From NCBI GenBank assembly GCA_040506705.1, contig JBEVWG010000019.1:32916-96915 (forward strand): 64,000 bases of DNA. Reading direction: 5' to 3'. Each line of letters starts with the position of its first letter. The stretch's first letter is position 1. Source of the stretch: Thiodiazotropha sp040506705 (GTDB lineage Bacteria; Pseudomonadota; Gammaproteobacteria; Chromatiales; Chromatiaceae). The notes under the pieces were generated by a model. The model saw nothing but the letters and a program-made list of their open reading frames with translations. It had not been told where the DNA came from and did no database searches. This document shows, one piece after another, positions 46,166 to 55,240 of the stretch. The position numbers and the translations under genes were made by a program.

Positions 46166-46830
46166 TCCCCTCTCCCCTTGCGGGAGAGGGGGTGTTCAAC
46201 AACACCACTATCTAGATCATTACTCAATACAACAAGGATTGATCGGATCTTGCCGCATATGCTTCAGTTTCATCAAGCGCTTGGCGCTCACCCTCTCCCC
46301 AACCCCTCTCCCTTGACGGGAGAGGGGCTTACTGATTAACAAAAAGGATGGATTCGGTAACAACAGTCGGTGGATTATTTTGTATAGGATTCGAGCGGCA
46401 TGAAACCTGTCTGGAGCATATGTAGGTCTTTCCTCCCGACCTATGCATTATCTACCTGTAACGATGTTGCCAGTTTGTACCTCACTCCCCTCTCCCCTTG
46501 CGGGAGAGGGGCTGGGGGAGAGGGGGGTGTTCAACAACACCATCATCTAGATCATTACTTAACACGACAAGGATTGATCGGATCTTGCCGCATATGCTTC
46601 AGTTTCATCAAGCGCTTGGCGCTCACCCTCTCCCCAACCCCTCTCCCGTCAAGGGAGAGGGGCTTTTTCTGTACCCTCTTGCGAGGGAGATGGGGTGTTC
46701 AGCGTCCTCATCATCTAGATGATTAATCAACACGACAAGGATTGATTGGATCTTGCCGCATACGATTCAGTTTCATCAAGCGCTGGGCGCTCACCCTCTC
46801 CCCAACCCCTCTCCCGTCAAGGGCGAGGGG
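46166..46830. repeat. Three copies of a CCCCTCTCCC-bounded repeat
   Basis: Copies at about 46166-46327, 46486-46662 and 46678-46830 share ends rich in CCCCTCTCCC / GGGAGAGGGG and an interior with TCTAGAT.ATTA, CAAGGATTGAT.GGATCTTGCC and TTCAGTTTCATCAAGCGC. Ends are inverted repeats and the interior has no gene, as in miniature non-autonomous elements. Similar ends occur at 61137-61172 and 61266-61298. Apparent open frames here are by-products of the repeats. Confidence 0.75.
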
Positions 46831-46987
46831 CTTTTACAGCACTCTCTTGCGGGGGAGTGGGGCTTGAATGCGTGTTTTTACTTTTCGAGCTTGTCTGATC
46901 TATGCCTTATAGTTATTTCTAATTACCCTCCATACTCAGCACAAAGAATATCAACCTGTATATACGTAATATGCGGGTAATACAGTT

Positions 46988-47047
46988 GGTGGGGCAGGGC
47001 CCCACCCTACCCGTCTGTATAGGCGTAGGGTGGGGCCCTGCCCCACC
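46988..47047. repeat. Paired GC-rich palindromes, GTGGGGC subtype
   Basis: Facing arms GTGGGGCAGGGCCCCAC and GGTGGGGCCCTGCCCCACC joined by a 20-base linker, same layout as 33260-33320. The following 47050-47372 shows no recognised gene; an open frame running into glpE from 47142 has no family resemblance before 47373. Confidence 0.8.
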
Positions 47048-47372
47048 AAATCGCGCTGAAAATTCACAAAACCCACTTGCAACCTACCGCAGATCCTTAA
47101 CTATCACCGTAGCTAACTTTGGAGGGTAATCAGGTAGTTATTTGTACTACTCTACGAACACCATTGTCGGGAAGTCTTTAATAGGTAGGTGTCACATTCT
47201 GTTGTGGGACTTGCAACCTTGCAAAAAACGCAATTGTAGAATAACTGACAATCCACCACCGCCAACTTCTGCAATAGATAGCCCGAAAAACAGACAGATA
47301 AGAGCATCTTCTCTATTGGAACATTTCTTGCTGTCTTCTCAAATAACCTTGCAAACCGAGCCAGGAGATCCT

Positions 47373-47678
47373 GTGAGTTATTCAGATATTGAGGTTTCAG
47401 ATCTCAACACGCTTTTGTCAGATGCCAATCCAGTAATCATTGATATGCGGGATCATCAGAGCCAAAGCCGAGGACGACTACCCAGTGCGCTCTCCGTATC
47501 AGATGAGACCATCGGCAAACTGATCCAGCAGCGTCGCAACAATCCGGCGGTACTGGTCTACTGCTACCACGGCAATCAGAGCCGTGACCTGTGCAGTTTC
47601 CTAACCCAAATGGGCCTGAATAATGTACACAACCTCTCTGGAGGCTGGGAGGCTTGGGAGCGCTTTCAACAATCTTAA
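47373..47678 (+). CDS. glpE: GlpE-like single-domain rhodanese
   Basis: 101-aa thiosulfate sulfurtransferase-type protein with the active-site cysteine in YCYHGNQSRD and the closing motif NLSGGWEAW. GTG at 47373 (VSYSDIEVSDL) with AGGAG five bases upstream was chosen. The frame stays open to 47142, but the extra 77 residues show no similarity and no ribosome site. It lies just before a CGFS glutaredoxin and BolA gene. Confidence 0.88.
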   Translation: MSYSDIEVSDLNTLLSDANPVIIDMRDHQSQSRGRLPSALSVSDETIGKLIQQRRNNPAVLVYCYHGNQSRDLCSFLTQMGLNNVHNLSGGWEAWERFQQS

Positions 47679-47737
47679 CTCTGCGGCTGAACACGACATA
47701 CTAAGTCGCCAGATTAGTAATTAATGGGAACAACTTT

Positions 47738-48061
47738 ATGAAAACCACGGATAAGATCCGCCAACAGCTGACTGACCACCCTGTGATTCTCTATATGAAA
47801 GGCACACCGGATGACCCCCGTTGTGGTTTCTCTGCCAAGGCTGCTGCAGTGATGAAGGCGACCAATATTGGATTCGCCCATGTGGATGTACTCTCCTCCC
47901 CTTTGATCATGCAGGCCTTGCCAGAAGTTTCCGACTTTCCTACTTTCCCCCAGTTATTCATCAAGGGTGAAATCATTGGTGGAAGTGACATTGTTGAGGC
48001 GATGTATGAGAGTGGTGAATTAGTGCCAATGCTGAAGGATGCCACTGAGGCTGAGGAGTAG
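47738..48061 (+). CDS. grxD: Monothiol glutaredoxin (CGFS type)
   Basis: 107-aa Grx4-type protein with the iron-sulfur ligating motif CGFS near residue 29 and the GSH-binding segments FPTFPQLFIKGEIIGG and DIVEAM. Such proteins store or transfer [2Fe-2S] clusters and pair with BolA. The bolA-type gene follows after 3 bases, so the functional pair is conserved here. Confidence 0.96.
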   Translation: MKTTDKIRQQLTDHPVILYMKGTPDDPRCGFSAKAAAVMKATNIGFAHVDVLSSPLIMQALPEVSDFPTFPQLFIKGEIIGGSDIVEAMYESGELVPMLKDATEAEE

Positions 48062-48064
48062 CAG

Positions 48065-48331
48065 ATGAAAGAGGAAGAGATCGTCGCACGAATTCAAACC
48101 CTGCATCCTGATGCAGTTGTCGACATTGCCGGGGAGGATTGCAATTTCGAACTATTCATTGTGAGTGAATCATTTACCGGACAGACCATCCTCAACAGAC
48201 AAAAACCGATCCTGGCGCTTTTTAAGGAAGAGATCAGCAGTGGCGCACTGCACGCCCTGTCGATTAAAGCAAAGACACCAAAAGAACTCTCAGGTCAGGG
48301 GGGACTGATTCAGATACAACCACTGAGTTGA
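48065..48331 (+). CDS. BolA/IbaG family protein
   Basis: 88-aa BolA-fold protein (PDAVVDIAGEDCNFELFIVSESF and HALSIKAKTPKEL). It resembles the short IbaG/YrbA branch, in which the conserved His after the loop binds the shared cluster with CGFS glutaredoxin. It is coupled to grxD. Confidence 0.93.
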   Translation: MKEEEIVARIQTLHPDAVVDIAGEDCNFELFIVSESFTGQTILNRQKPILALFKEEISSGALHALSIKAKTPKELSGQGGLIQIQPLS

Positions 48332-48362
48332 TCTGCATGGGAATGCTCTGGGTGCCATCCAA

Positions 48363-48674
48363 TCACCCCAGATGCATTGCCAGTAGTTCCAAAGCCCTCT
48401 CCTCGTTCAGACCCTCAGCAATCTGAGTGTTATCGTAGCGGTTCGCCCCCTCTAATATTGGATACTCAAGATGGATACCAAAGTGACCGGGGTTCTGACC
48501 ATGTAAAGAGACATAAGCAGCTACACCGGGTACGTTTGTGCTATGGAGGCGTACCGACTGTCTATCGTCAAGCTCTTCACTGACCAGGAACCAGGATTCC
48601 TCGATCAAGCGATCCTTAAGCAGCAACAGGAGTGCCTTTATTTCTGTCGCTTTGTCGAGTGCCCAGATATTCAT
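48363..48674 (-). CDS. Hypothetical protein
   Basis: 103-aa soluble protein (MNIWALDKATEIKALLLLLKDRLIEESWFLVSEELDDRQ at the start, shown here only in part as a guide: key residues W4, D7, E41-E42). ATG 48674 is preferred over 48713, which adds 13 residues without support. I recognise no family. It is followed within 50 bases upstream by the GST gene in the same orientation, so both may be co-transcribed. Confidence 0.6.
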   Translation of the reverse strand: MNIWALDKATEIKALLLLLKDRLIEESWFLVSEELDDRQSVRLHSTNVPGVAAYVSLHGQNPGHFGIHLEYPILEGANRYDNTQIAEGLNEERALELLAMHLG

Positions 48675-48717
48675 GATTATTCCAACCTCCCCTATTTGAT
48701 AACTGTTGCCCAAAGCA

Positions 48718-49359
48718 TCATGATTTTCTGTAAACAGAGGCGTATCCCTCTTCCATCAAAACCTGTTTGACCGAGGCTCGCTGCAATATCCGGCGGTAGT
48801 GATTGAGCAGGTTTTCCGGTAGAGGAATGTCGATTCTATCGGCCCAGAATTCAACATAAAAAAGGGCTGCGTCTGCGATACCAAAGTGCTCTGAGATAAA
48901 GTCGCGATCCTCCAGCCAGCTCTCCACAATGGTAAAACCCTGCTCAACTATCTCCTGCCCTCGTGCTTTAATCGCCTCGTGACTGTCGGCATCAGTGGTG
49001 TATTGATCAGTAGTAAAAATACGGGTGAAACCCTCCCCGTGGAGGGTGTTAACCGCATAATTCATCACTTCCAACACTCGAACCTCTGCCTCAAGTTCCT
49101 GTGGAATAAGCTGGCTCTTGGGATGGCTCCGAGCTAACCACCAGGCGATGGATTGAAAGTCAGTCAAAGCTTTTCCACTATCCAGCAGAAGGGTTGGAAT
49201 TGTCCCTTTCGGATTTATTGCCAGATAGTCATCTCTATGTTGATCACCTGCCATTAGATTCACCAGATGAGCCTCGAATACCAGATCAAGCTCTTCCAGA
49301 AGGATATGGATTCCAGTGCTGCATGAACCTGGTGTCATGTAGAACTTCATGGACATGAC
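48718..49359 (-). CDS. Glutathione S-transferase
   Basis: About 213-aa GST with a thioredoxin-fold N-terminus (MKFYMTPGSCSTGIHILLEE, cysteine as in beta-class enzymes) and NPKGTIPTLLLDSG, the cis-proline site, plus an all-helical C-terminal domain (FGIADAALFYVEFW). The start is either ATG 49359 (MSMKFY) or 49353. It overlaps the stop region of the upstream AAA+ gene by about 10 bases. Confidence 0.9.
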   Translation of the reverse strand, partial: VMSMKFYMTPGSCSTGIHILLEELDLVFEAHLVNLMAGDQHRDDYLAINPKGTIPTLLLDSGKALTDFQSIAWWLARSHPKSQLIPQELEAEVRVLEVMNYAVNTLHGEGFTRIFTTDQYTTDADSHEAIKARGQEIVEQGFTIVESWLEDRDFISEHFGIADAALFYVEFWADRIDIPLPENLLNHYRRILQRASVKQVLMEEGYASVYRKS

Positions 49360-51254
49360 GACACACTCTCTGGCTCCATGCCCCGAAAGACACAGCAACG
49401 CTCGAACACATCAAGGGTGGGCTCAACAGATTTATGTTGGCAATATTTTGCCACCAGTTTAGCCAACCCCTTGATATCGCGACCACTGGCTTTAGGGTAG
49501 ATCTGCGCAAGATATTCGATCTGCTGCTCTTCAATATCGAGTCCGAACTGTTCAACCATAACCGACCAGATCTTGCGCCGGTCTTCAAACTCCGGAGGAT
49601 GATATTTGATCATGGCGATGCAGCGGGAGACGATGGCTTCATCGATATCATCGACCCGGTTGGTAGTTAAAAAAAGCAGACCGTTGAAGTACTCCAATAC
49701 GCGCAAAAAGACCCCCACAACCGCATTGGCTGCGATATTGTCATCCCGCCGCTTGATGTAGACGTCCGCCTCATCGATAAGCATTACCGCACCCCAACGT
49801 TGAGCCCGGGTCAAGGTCTCCTTCAACGCCCGTTCCATCTCGGTAACATTGAGCCCTAACTGACCGGAGTGAACCCGATAGAGCGGTCGGCGAATAATTT
49901 CGGAGTAGACCTCGGCAGTAAGTGTCTTGCCAACGCCTGGTGGCCCGGCACAAAGTACAGTGGTGCCACCGGACTTGCCCTCTACAATATCGTCCATCAG
50001 CAGATCCATCTCCGCAGTCAGGATATCGATCAAATCGGTCTGTTCCGGAGGCAGTATCAGTTTATCTTTCAGCTCAGATTGGTATTCATAGGGTTTCATA
50101 TCATCGACATGGACCCAAAGATGGTGGTGAAGATCGAGATGGAATAGGAGAATGTAGCCATGTACCGGCACTTCAGTGAAGAGTTTTTCGGGGATCTCTT
50201 GCTGCAGTGACTCGGTCGCACCCTCAACCTTTTCATCAAAGCGGGTGCTGCGCCCTGCCTTGCTCAGATACTTGCCAAGGATATCCCCAGGCAGATCCAT
50301 TGCGAGGGCACGCTCTTTGAGAATCTCTTCATCATTGACCAGTCTCGCCCAACCACCCCCACTGGAGAGTACAACACGGTTCTTTCGGCTCCAGTCTGTA
50401 TTTCGATGCGAGGCTGTTGGGTCATCAGCGAAGATACCTGTCCCCTTTGCATTAAACTGACGACCATAATCGGAACGCCAGTCGAAGAAACGCTCCGCCG
50501 ACCTATCATAGGCAGCAATCAGCGCTTCGGTCTCCTTGAGAAAGCCCTTGCTGGCAAATATCTCTGCTAAGGATTTGTCAACAATATCCCGACTGCGGAT
50601 TATCAGGTTGACGGTAACGATCTTGGCCATGGCATTAGCCTTGAGATCTAGAAGAATACGTCCGTTCTCCTCCTCCCCCGGAGGTGTGAAATCGATTCGT
50701 GATACGAGATATGGGGCAGGACGACCAGTGGCATCTGCTTTGAACAACCATCCCCGTATGGCATCTTTGAGAAGAAACTCCGCAATATCGGGCACCAATC
50801 GTTCGAGATCATCCTCAGAATATCGAACTCCAGGATCATTTACGGCGTGTTCCAGATTGGCAAGTTGCGCTGCCTGTCCAGCCATCCCCGGCCCTGCATC
50901 TTCATAGAGATTGCGCAGATAACCCAACTGCTTGGATGAAAGTCGCCGGAATGGGACTTCTGCCCGATTGCCGAATTTGAGTTGTTCGCTCAACAGAGAC
51001 AAGTCAGGAAACTCATTGACCATCAACTCGACATAGTTGCGCTCTATTTGAAGATTCATACCCAGGAAACCCCATGAACAGATAGATTCATCAGATTCAA
51101 GCAAGGGATATACCAGTACTTTAGTGACTGAATTTAAAGAAATATTTATATGGCTTGTCACATTTATAACAGTCGGAAAGCCTTCATTGTCGATTTTGAA
51201 AGGTTTTAAATCGATGTTTTGTACTGTTTCTATGTGACTGACAGTGACCTCCAT
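49347..51254 (-). CDS. AAA+ ATPase with large uncharacterised N-terminal region
   Basis: 635-aa protein. The last 240 residues form one AAA+ domain: Walker A GPPGVGKT near 435, Walker B VMLIDEADVY near 490, sensor 1 LTTNRVDDID, and an arginine-finger region with SRCIAMIKYHPP. The first 400 residues have no haem, membrane helix or clear domain; a segment VHGYILLFHLDLHHHLWVHV near 365 resembles a pre-ATPase element seen in some eukaryotic AAA proteins. The C-terminus has several cysteines (RCCVFRG, SSCP). It is followed by a GST gene and preceded by a divergent flavodoxin. Function unknown; likely a remodelling ATPase. Confidence 0.82.
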   Translation of the reverse strand: MEVTVSHIETVQNIDLKPFKIDNEGFPTVINVTSHINISLNSVTKVLVYPLLESDESICSWGFLGMNLQIERNYVELMVNEFPDLSLLSEQLKFGNRAEVPFRRLSSKQLGYLRNLYEDAGPGMAGQAAQLANLEHAVNDPGVRYSEDDLERLVPDIAEFLLKDAIRGWLFKADATGRPAPYLVSRIDFTPPGEEENGRILLDLKANAMAKIVTVNLIIRSRDIVDKSLAEIFASKGFLKETEALIAAYDRSAERFFDWRSDYGRQFNAKGTGIFADDPTASHRNTDWSRKNRVVLSSGGGWARLVNDEEILKERALAMDLPGDILGKYLSKAGRSTRFDEKVEGATESLQQEIPEKLFTEVPVHGYILLFHLDLHHHLWVHVDDMKPYEYQSELKDKLILPPEQTDLIDILTAEMDLLMDDIVEGKSGGTTVLCAGPPGVGKTLTAEVYSEIIRRPLYRVHSGQLGLNVTEMERALKETLTRAQRWGAVMLIDEADVYIKRRDDNIAANAVVGVFLRVLEYFNGLLFLTTNRVDDIDEAIVSRCIAMIKYHPPEFEDRRKIWSVMVEQFGLDIEEQQIEYLAQIYPKASGRDIKGLAKLVAKYCQHKSVEPTLDVFERCCVFRGMEPESVSSCP

Positions 51255-51385
51255 CCAGTGGACACTGGCGTCAGAGTGCGATAGATAACGAATTCATCAA
51301 CTAGTGAAGAGATAGATATTTTTTCTGGCTTGGAAATTGCCTTACCCAATTGCAATTGAGACAAAACATTGATGGAATTTTCAAC

Positions 51386-51934
51386 ATGCATAAAATCGGA
51401 ATCTTCTTCGGCACTGAATCGGGTACAACCCGTCTCATAGCAAAAAAGATCGCCCGCAAGATAAACTCATGCCGGGAGGGTGATCCAGCTGCAAAACCGA
51501 TTAACGTCAACCGCATCGACAAGGATCAGTTTCTCGCCTATGACAAGCTTATTCTCGGCACGCCAACCTATAGCGATGGGAAACTTCCTGGCAAGGCGAG
51601 CGGGAACGAAGAGGAGAGCTGGTTAGAATTTCTGACACTGATCAAACAGGTAGACTTGAGTGGCAAACAGATTGCACTCTACGGGTTAGGTGACCAGGAG
51701 AGTTACCCTGACCATTTCGTCGATGGATTGATGCGCCTCTACCGCATTATGGAGAAGGCGGGTGCACAGATGATTGGTGGATGTGGAGTCGAGGGTTTTG
51801 AGTTCAACCACTCCATGTCAGTCGTTGATGGACGTTTTGTCGGTCTGGTATTGGATCAACATCTGCAGCATCTGTTAACAGAACAGCGTATCGATGCCTG
51901 GCTGGAAGAGATACTGCCACAGATGCTAGTGTAG
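51386..51934 (+). CDS. fld: Flavodoxin
   Basis: 182-aa FMN electron carrier of the long-chain type. The phosphate-binding loop is FFGTESGTTR near residue 6; TPTYSDGKLPG and LYGLGDQESYPDHF form the isoalloxazine loops. ATG 51386 (MHKIGIFF) is used in place of TTG 51350. It is divergent from the AAA+ gene. Hydrogenase or nitrogen reactions elsewhere could use it, but nothing local says so. Confidence 0.93.
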   Translation: MHKIGIFFGTESGTTRLIAKKIARKINSCREGDPAAKPINVNRIDKDQFLAYDKLILGTPTYSDGKLPGKASGNEEESWLEFLTLIKQVDLSGKQIALYGLGDQESYPDHFVDGLMRLYRIMEKAGAQMIGGCGVEGFEFNHSMSVVDGRFVGLVLDQHLQHLLTEQRIDAWLEEILPQMLV

Positions 51935-51947
51935 TGCTTCATATAAA

Positions 51948-52409
51948 TTAACTCTGCTCTTCGCGAATTTTCTCTCGAACCGCCATCAACACCTTACCGA
52001 AGGTGTTGTGACCCAGACCATCTCTACCACATCCCCAGTAGTAGTCATACTGACTGGTTTCGGTGATCTTCCGCTCACCGGTTTCCAGCAGCTTTGCAGC
52101 AACCTCCTGATGGGTCTTACATTTAGTATAAATGGCACGGGTCATCATCACTTCCCGCACTTGCTTCCAATCTTTGCGGATCTGCCGCTTATGGGCAGCA
52201 GCTATTTTTTGCGCCTGATTCGGGTGATCGGCGGATCTGATCGCTTCACGTTGTTCAGCCTGTTCAAACTTCATGCCCTGATAGTAGTGCTCGACAGAGG
52301 GCCAAACCGCACCATCCAATTCAAACCCTAGTTTGGAAAAGCTGGCCAGAGGATGGTTCACATCGGCTCTGGAGAGGTAGTAAGGCTGTTTGGCCTCGGA
52401 AAAGATCAT
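51948..52409 (-). CDS. NADAR (YbiA-like) family protein
   Basis: 153-aa protein of the NADAR family with FPFSN-like text reduced to LASFSKLGFELDG, the helix WPSVEHYYQGMKF and GCGRDGLGHNTFGKVLMAVR at the end. Family members hydrolyse N-glycosidic bonds of ADP-ribosyl or riboflavin-pathway intermediates. It is adjacent to a HAD phosphatase in the same direction. Confidence 0.88.
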   Translation of the reverse strand: MIFSEAKQPYYLSRADVNHPLASFSKLGFELDGAVWPSVEHYYQGMKFEQAEQREAIRSADHPNQAQKIAAAHKRQIRKDWKQVREVMMTRAIYTKCKTHQEVAAKLLETGERKITETSQYDYYWGCGRDGLGHNTFGKVLMAVREKIREEQS

Positions 52410-52420
52410 CTCAGTTCTCC

Positions 52421-53224
52421 TTAATCACTAGGGCCTGTTAACAAAATCGAGCCCAATTCAGTCAGGGAGTCCAGGTCCCAGTCTGGTTTAGGCAGCTCTT
52501 CGGGATAGGCTTCCCCCGGCGCAAACCGTCCGCTTCGCACCAACACAGTTTTCATACCGAGCCTGCTGGCGCCGGCGATGTCAGTATCGGGCCTGTCACC
52601 GACCATCAGGCACTCTTCCAATGTTACGCCTACACGTTCTGCCGCCATTTCATAGAGTAAGGGTTGTGGCTTTCCGATGAATAGCGGAGTTTTTCCTGTG
52701 GCAAGCGCAAAGGGGGCTACTAAAGCGCCACCTCCAGGTAGTATCTGGTGATGACCATCCACATTGGCATCAACACTCTGATCCGGATTGGTACAGACCA
52801 GTCGGGCGCCCCGCTTCAGGATCAGGTTGATACCGATGGTAATCGTCTCATAGTCGATGCCTGCGCCTTCACCAATGATAACAAATTCAGCTTCTGTCTG
52901 GTCTTCATGCCCATGAAGCTGAAGTGCCAGGTGGAGACCTTCAGCACCTACTGCATAGTATCGAAAACCAGGTTTTTCCTTGGCCAGCCAGAGGGCCGTT
53001 GCCTCAGCTGAGGTGACGATCTGTTGCTCAGCAGGCCTGGCAAACCCCATTTGCTCGAGACGATCTGCGACCCTGGCAGGAGGCAGGATAGGGTTATTGG
53101 TTATGAAGGCATGAGGCATATCTCTTACCTCAGACATAAATTGCAGGGCTTCTGGGATCGCCTTCTCGCCGTGATAAAGGATGCCGTCCATATCTAACAG
53201 CAGGGCTTTAATAGGCGATTTCAC
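52421..53224 (-). CDS. HAD-superfamily IIA phosphatase (NagD-like)
   Basis: 267-aa phosphatase. Catalytic motif I is LLLDMDGILYHGE with the nucleophile and acid Asp, motif II ITNN, and motif IV GDRPDTDIAGA. The cap domain fits NagD/phosphoglycolate phosphatase-like members. Substrate cannot be deduced. The stop lies 11 bases from the NADAR gene start. Confidence 0.92.
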   Translation of the reverse strand: MKSPIKALLLDMDGILYHGEKAIPEALQFMSEVRDMPHAFITNNPILPPARVADRLEQMGFARPAEQQIVTSAEATALWLAKEKPGFRYYAVGAEGLHLALQLHGHEDQTEAEFVIIGEGAGIDYETITIGINLILKRGARLVCTNPDQSVDANVDGHHQILPGGGALVAPFALATGKTPLFIGKPQPLLYEMAAERVGVTLEECLMVGDRPDTDIAGASRLGMKTVLVRSGRFAPGEAYPEELPKPDWDLDSLTELGSILLTGPSD

Positions 53225-53313
53225 AGGATTTCATTTTGATGGGTTGACTCGAATGATGTCGTTGCTTTCAGAGGAAGAGGCACGATAGCGATTGTGTCCG
53301 CAGGAAAGCCTGG

Positions 53314-53700
53314 TTAGCGACTGCTAATTTTCTCAAGGAAGACATTTACGTCTTTTTCCCAATCAGGTTCCAAATAGATGACTTTTTCAAAATGCTCTCG
53401 TGATAATCTGTCGTTTTTTAAGTAAAAATATGCCTTAGCGATGTACCAATGTGCATTCAAATGATCAGGCTGTTTTTTAAGCCTCTTTTTACAGTATTCA
53501 ATTGCATCTTGATACGAGCCTTCAGCAAGAAGGTGGCCTGCACTACTGTTGAAGTGTTCATCCCATGCTTTTATCCATCTCCCAAGACCATTCATCAAGG
53601 TGTCAATAATTTTCAATGACACCCAAATGATGACTGCTATGACTATTACATAAAGATAGCCGCGTATTGTTTGCAAGGTATTTAATATCTCGTTTTCCAT
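53314..53700 (-). CDS. Membrane-anchored TPR-like protein
   Basis: 128-aa protein with one N-terminal transmembrane helix (YLYVIVIAVIIWVSLKIID) and about two TPR-like helical repeats (AGHLLAEGSYQDAIEYCKKR and AHWYIAKAYFYLKNDRLSREHFEK). A typical small cell-envelope adaptor; function unknown. Confidence 0.8.
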   Translation of the reverse strand: MENEILNTLQTIRGYLYVIVIAVIIWVSLKIIDTLMNGLGRWIKAWDEHFNSSAGHLLAEGSYQDAIEYCKKRLKKQPDHLNAHWYIAKAYFYLKNDRLSREHFEKVIYLEPDWEKDVNVFLEKISSR

Positions 53701-53894
53701 TTTATCGCTAACAGCTGTAGGTCTTTAGATATTGTACGTTCACGGGACAGCTCGAACAATTCAACATGATTCGTATTTCTGCTTGTTGCCGCACTCTGTA
53801 TAGGAATGTGTATATCAGAAGTCTATACCTCGTAATATTTTTCTCTGCTGTATGCACTCCCACGCTGGAGCGTGGGAACGAGGAAAAGCCGCCT

Positions 53895-54509
53895 AGGGTC
53901 TGCTTGGCTTGGGAGTGTGCTGGTTGTCGGGATTGATTCGCTTCGCTCACCCCTACGGGGCGCCTACGCTGCGCTGCGGCGTCCTGCGTCGCTGCGCGCC
54001 TTGTGATTCGACTTCGGCTCACCCCTTGCGGGGCGCCTGCGCTGCGCTGCGGCGTCTGCGTCGCTGCGCGCCTTGTGATTCGACTTCGGCTCACCCCTTG
54101 CGGGGCTCCTGCGCTGCGCTGCGGCGTCTGCGTCACTGCGCGTTCCTTTCGAACGAAGGGTTCGAATCAAATCCTCTCTCTCCGCCAAATAAAAAAGGCG
54201 AGGGTCTCCTTGGCTTAGGAGTGTGCTGCTTGTCGGGATTGATTCGCTTCGCTCACCCCTTGCGGGGCGCCTGCGCTGCGCTGCGGCGTCTGCGTCACTG
54301 CGTTCCTTTCGAACGAAGGGTTCGAATCAATCCTCTCTCTCCGCCATAAAAAAAGGGCTGAGGGTCTCCTTGGCTTAGGAGTGCGCTGGTTGTCGGGATT
54401 GATTCGCTTCGCTCACCCCTTGTGGGGCGCCTTCGCTACGCTGCGGCGTCTGCGTCACTGCGCGTTCCTGTCGAACGAAGGGTTCGAATCAAATCCTCTC
54501 TCTCCGCCA
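53895..54509. repeat. Array of three degenerate units ending in a tRNA-Ser 3'-end copy
   Basis: Each unit runs from GGGTCT.CTTGGCTT.GGAG through a GC-rich section with GCGCTGCGCTGCGGCGTC to a remnant GGTTCGAATC...CTCTCTCTCCGCC, which is the 3' end of the tRNA-Ser at 54544-54636. The remnants are at 54159-54187, 54319-54346 and 54481-54508, on the strand opposite to the tRNA. The first unit contains an extra tandem duplication of about 66 bases. Protein-like frames here are repeat artefacts. Confidence 0.8.
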
Positions 54510-54544
54510 AATAAAAAAGGCCCCGATTGGGGCCTTTTTTATTT
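54509..54544 (-). terminator. Terminator of tRNA-Ser
   Basis: A perfect 16-base stem (AAATAAAAAAGGCCCC and its complement, loop GATT) follows the tRNA 3' end on the minus strand, with T-rich tail. The palindrome extends beyond the stem into an inverted copy of the tRNA T-arm and acceptor (54481-54508). Confidence 0.85.
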
Positions 54545-54636
54545 GGCGGAGAGAGAGGGATTCGAACCCTCGATGGAGCTATTAACCCCATACTCCCTTA
54601 GCAGGGGAGCGCCTTCAGCCGCTCGGCCATCTCTCC
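54544..54636 (-). tRNA. tRNA-Ser (anticodon GCU)
   Basis: 93-base class II tRNA on the minus strand with acceptor GGAGAGA/TCTCTCC, long variable arm, anticodon loop CTGCTAA (anticodon GCU) and encoded CCA. It follows csrA, as in many gammaproteobacteria. Confidence 0.96.
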
Positions 54637-54787
54637 GGTTTCTTTACTTTTTGGGGGAATTGTCATTTCGTATGACTTCCTTGCCACGTATCCAGGCTTT
54701 GTGCCCTGCGTGTCAATTAGTAACTACGTCGACAGCGCCCCAAAAGGAGACGAGATTGTACAGATTTATTTCTCCATAAACAAAAAA

Positions 54788-54811
54788 AACTTTGCCTTCC
54801 TTGGCAAAGTT
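54788..54811 (-). terminator. Terminator of csrA
   Basis: Stem AACTTTGCC/GGCAAAGTT with a 6-base loop, followed on the minus strand by a run of T's, 47 bases after the csrA stop. Confidence 0.85.
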
Positions 54812-54857
54812 GTTTGTGAGGTGATGAACCTCGTCTTTTTTGTCTTTCAAATCCTAA

Positions 54858-55040
54858 CTATGAAGATTCTTCAGATTGTTCTCTTTTGATTCGTTCGTAA
54901 ATCTCTTCCCGATGCACAGTCACATCTCGTGGTGCATTCACACCGATTCGAACTTGATTGCCCTTTACCCCTAATACGGTAACAGTGACTTCATCTCCAA
55001 TCATCAAAGTTTCGCCTACACGGCGAGTCAGTATTAACAT
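54858..55040 (-). CDS. csrA: Carbon storage regulator CsrA
   Basis: 60-aa RNA-binding global regulator with the near-invariant start MLILTRRVGETLMIGD and VTVLGVKGNQVRIGVNAP. The conserved Arg44-type residue lies in APRDVTVHREEIYERI. It follows lysC and precedes tRNA-Ser, the standard gammaproteobacterial order. Confidence 0.98.
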   Translation of the reverse strand: MLILTRRVGETLMIGDEVTVTVLGVKGNQVRIGVNAPRDVTVHREEIYERIKREQSEESS

Positions 55041-55240
55041 TTCCAGTCTCCATGTGTTTCCTTATGTTACTGGTATCATCCTGTAGTCACTCCTACAGAC
55101 TCATACCATTGCCAACCAAGCCGCCGTAGTACGGGACCGGTATTTCTATTTTAGCAATTGGATGGAGTGTTAAAAAGAGAAAAAAGTCCTGAAACACCTA
55201 GAAATGATACCAAATTTGTAAGTTTTGGTTAATTTTAGGA

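Noticed and set aside
46154..46980. Several open frames with similar proteins
   Set aside because: They are translations of the CCCCTCTCCC-ended repeats and copy each other only because the DNA repeats.
53909..54349. 146-codon frame with repeated Ala/Arg/Cys-rich blocks
   Set aside because: Product of the tandem tRNA-Ser-remnant array; no start signal and the repeat explains it.
53895..54509. Possible CRISPR array
   Set aside because: Units are about 150 bases with nearly identical sequence throughout; there is no short repeat/unique spacer pattern and no cas gene.
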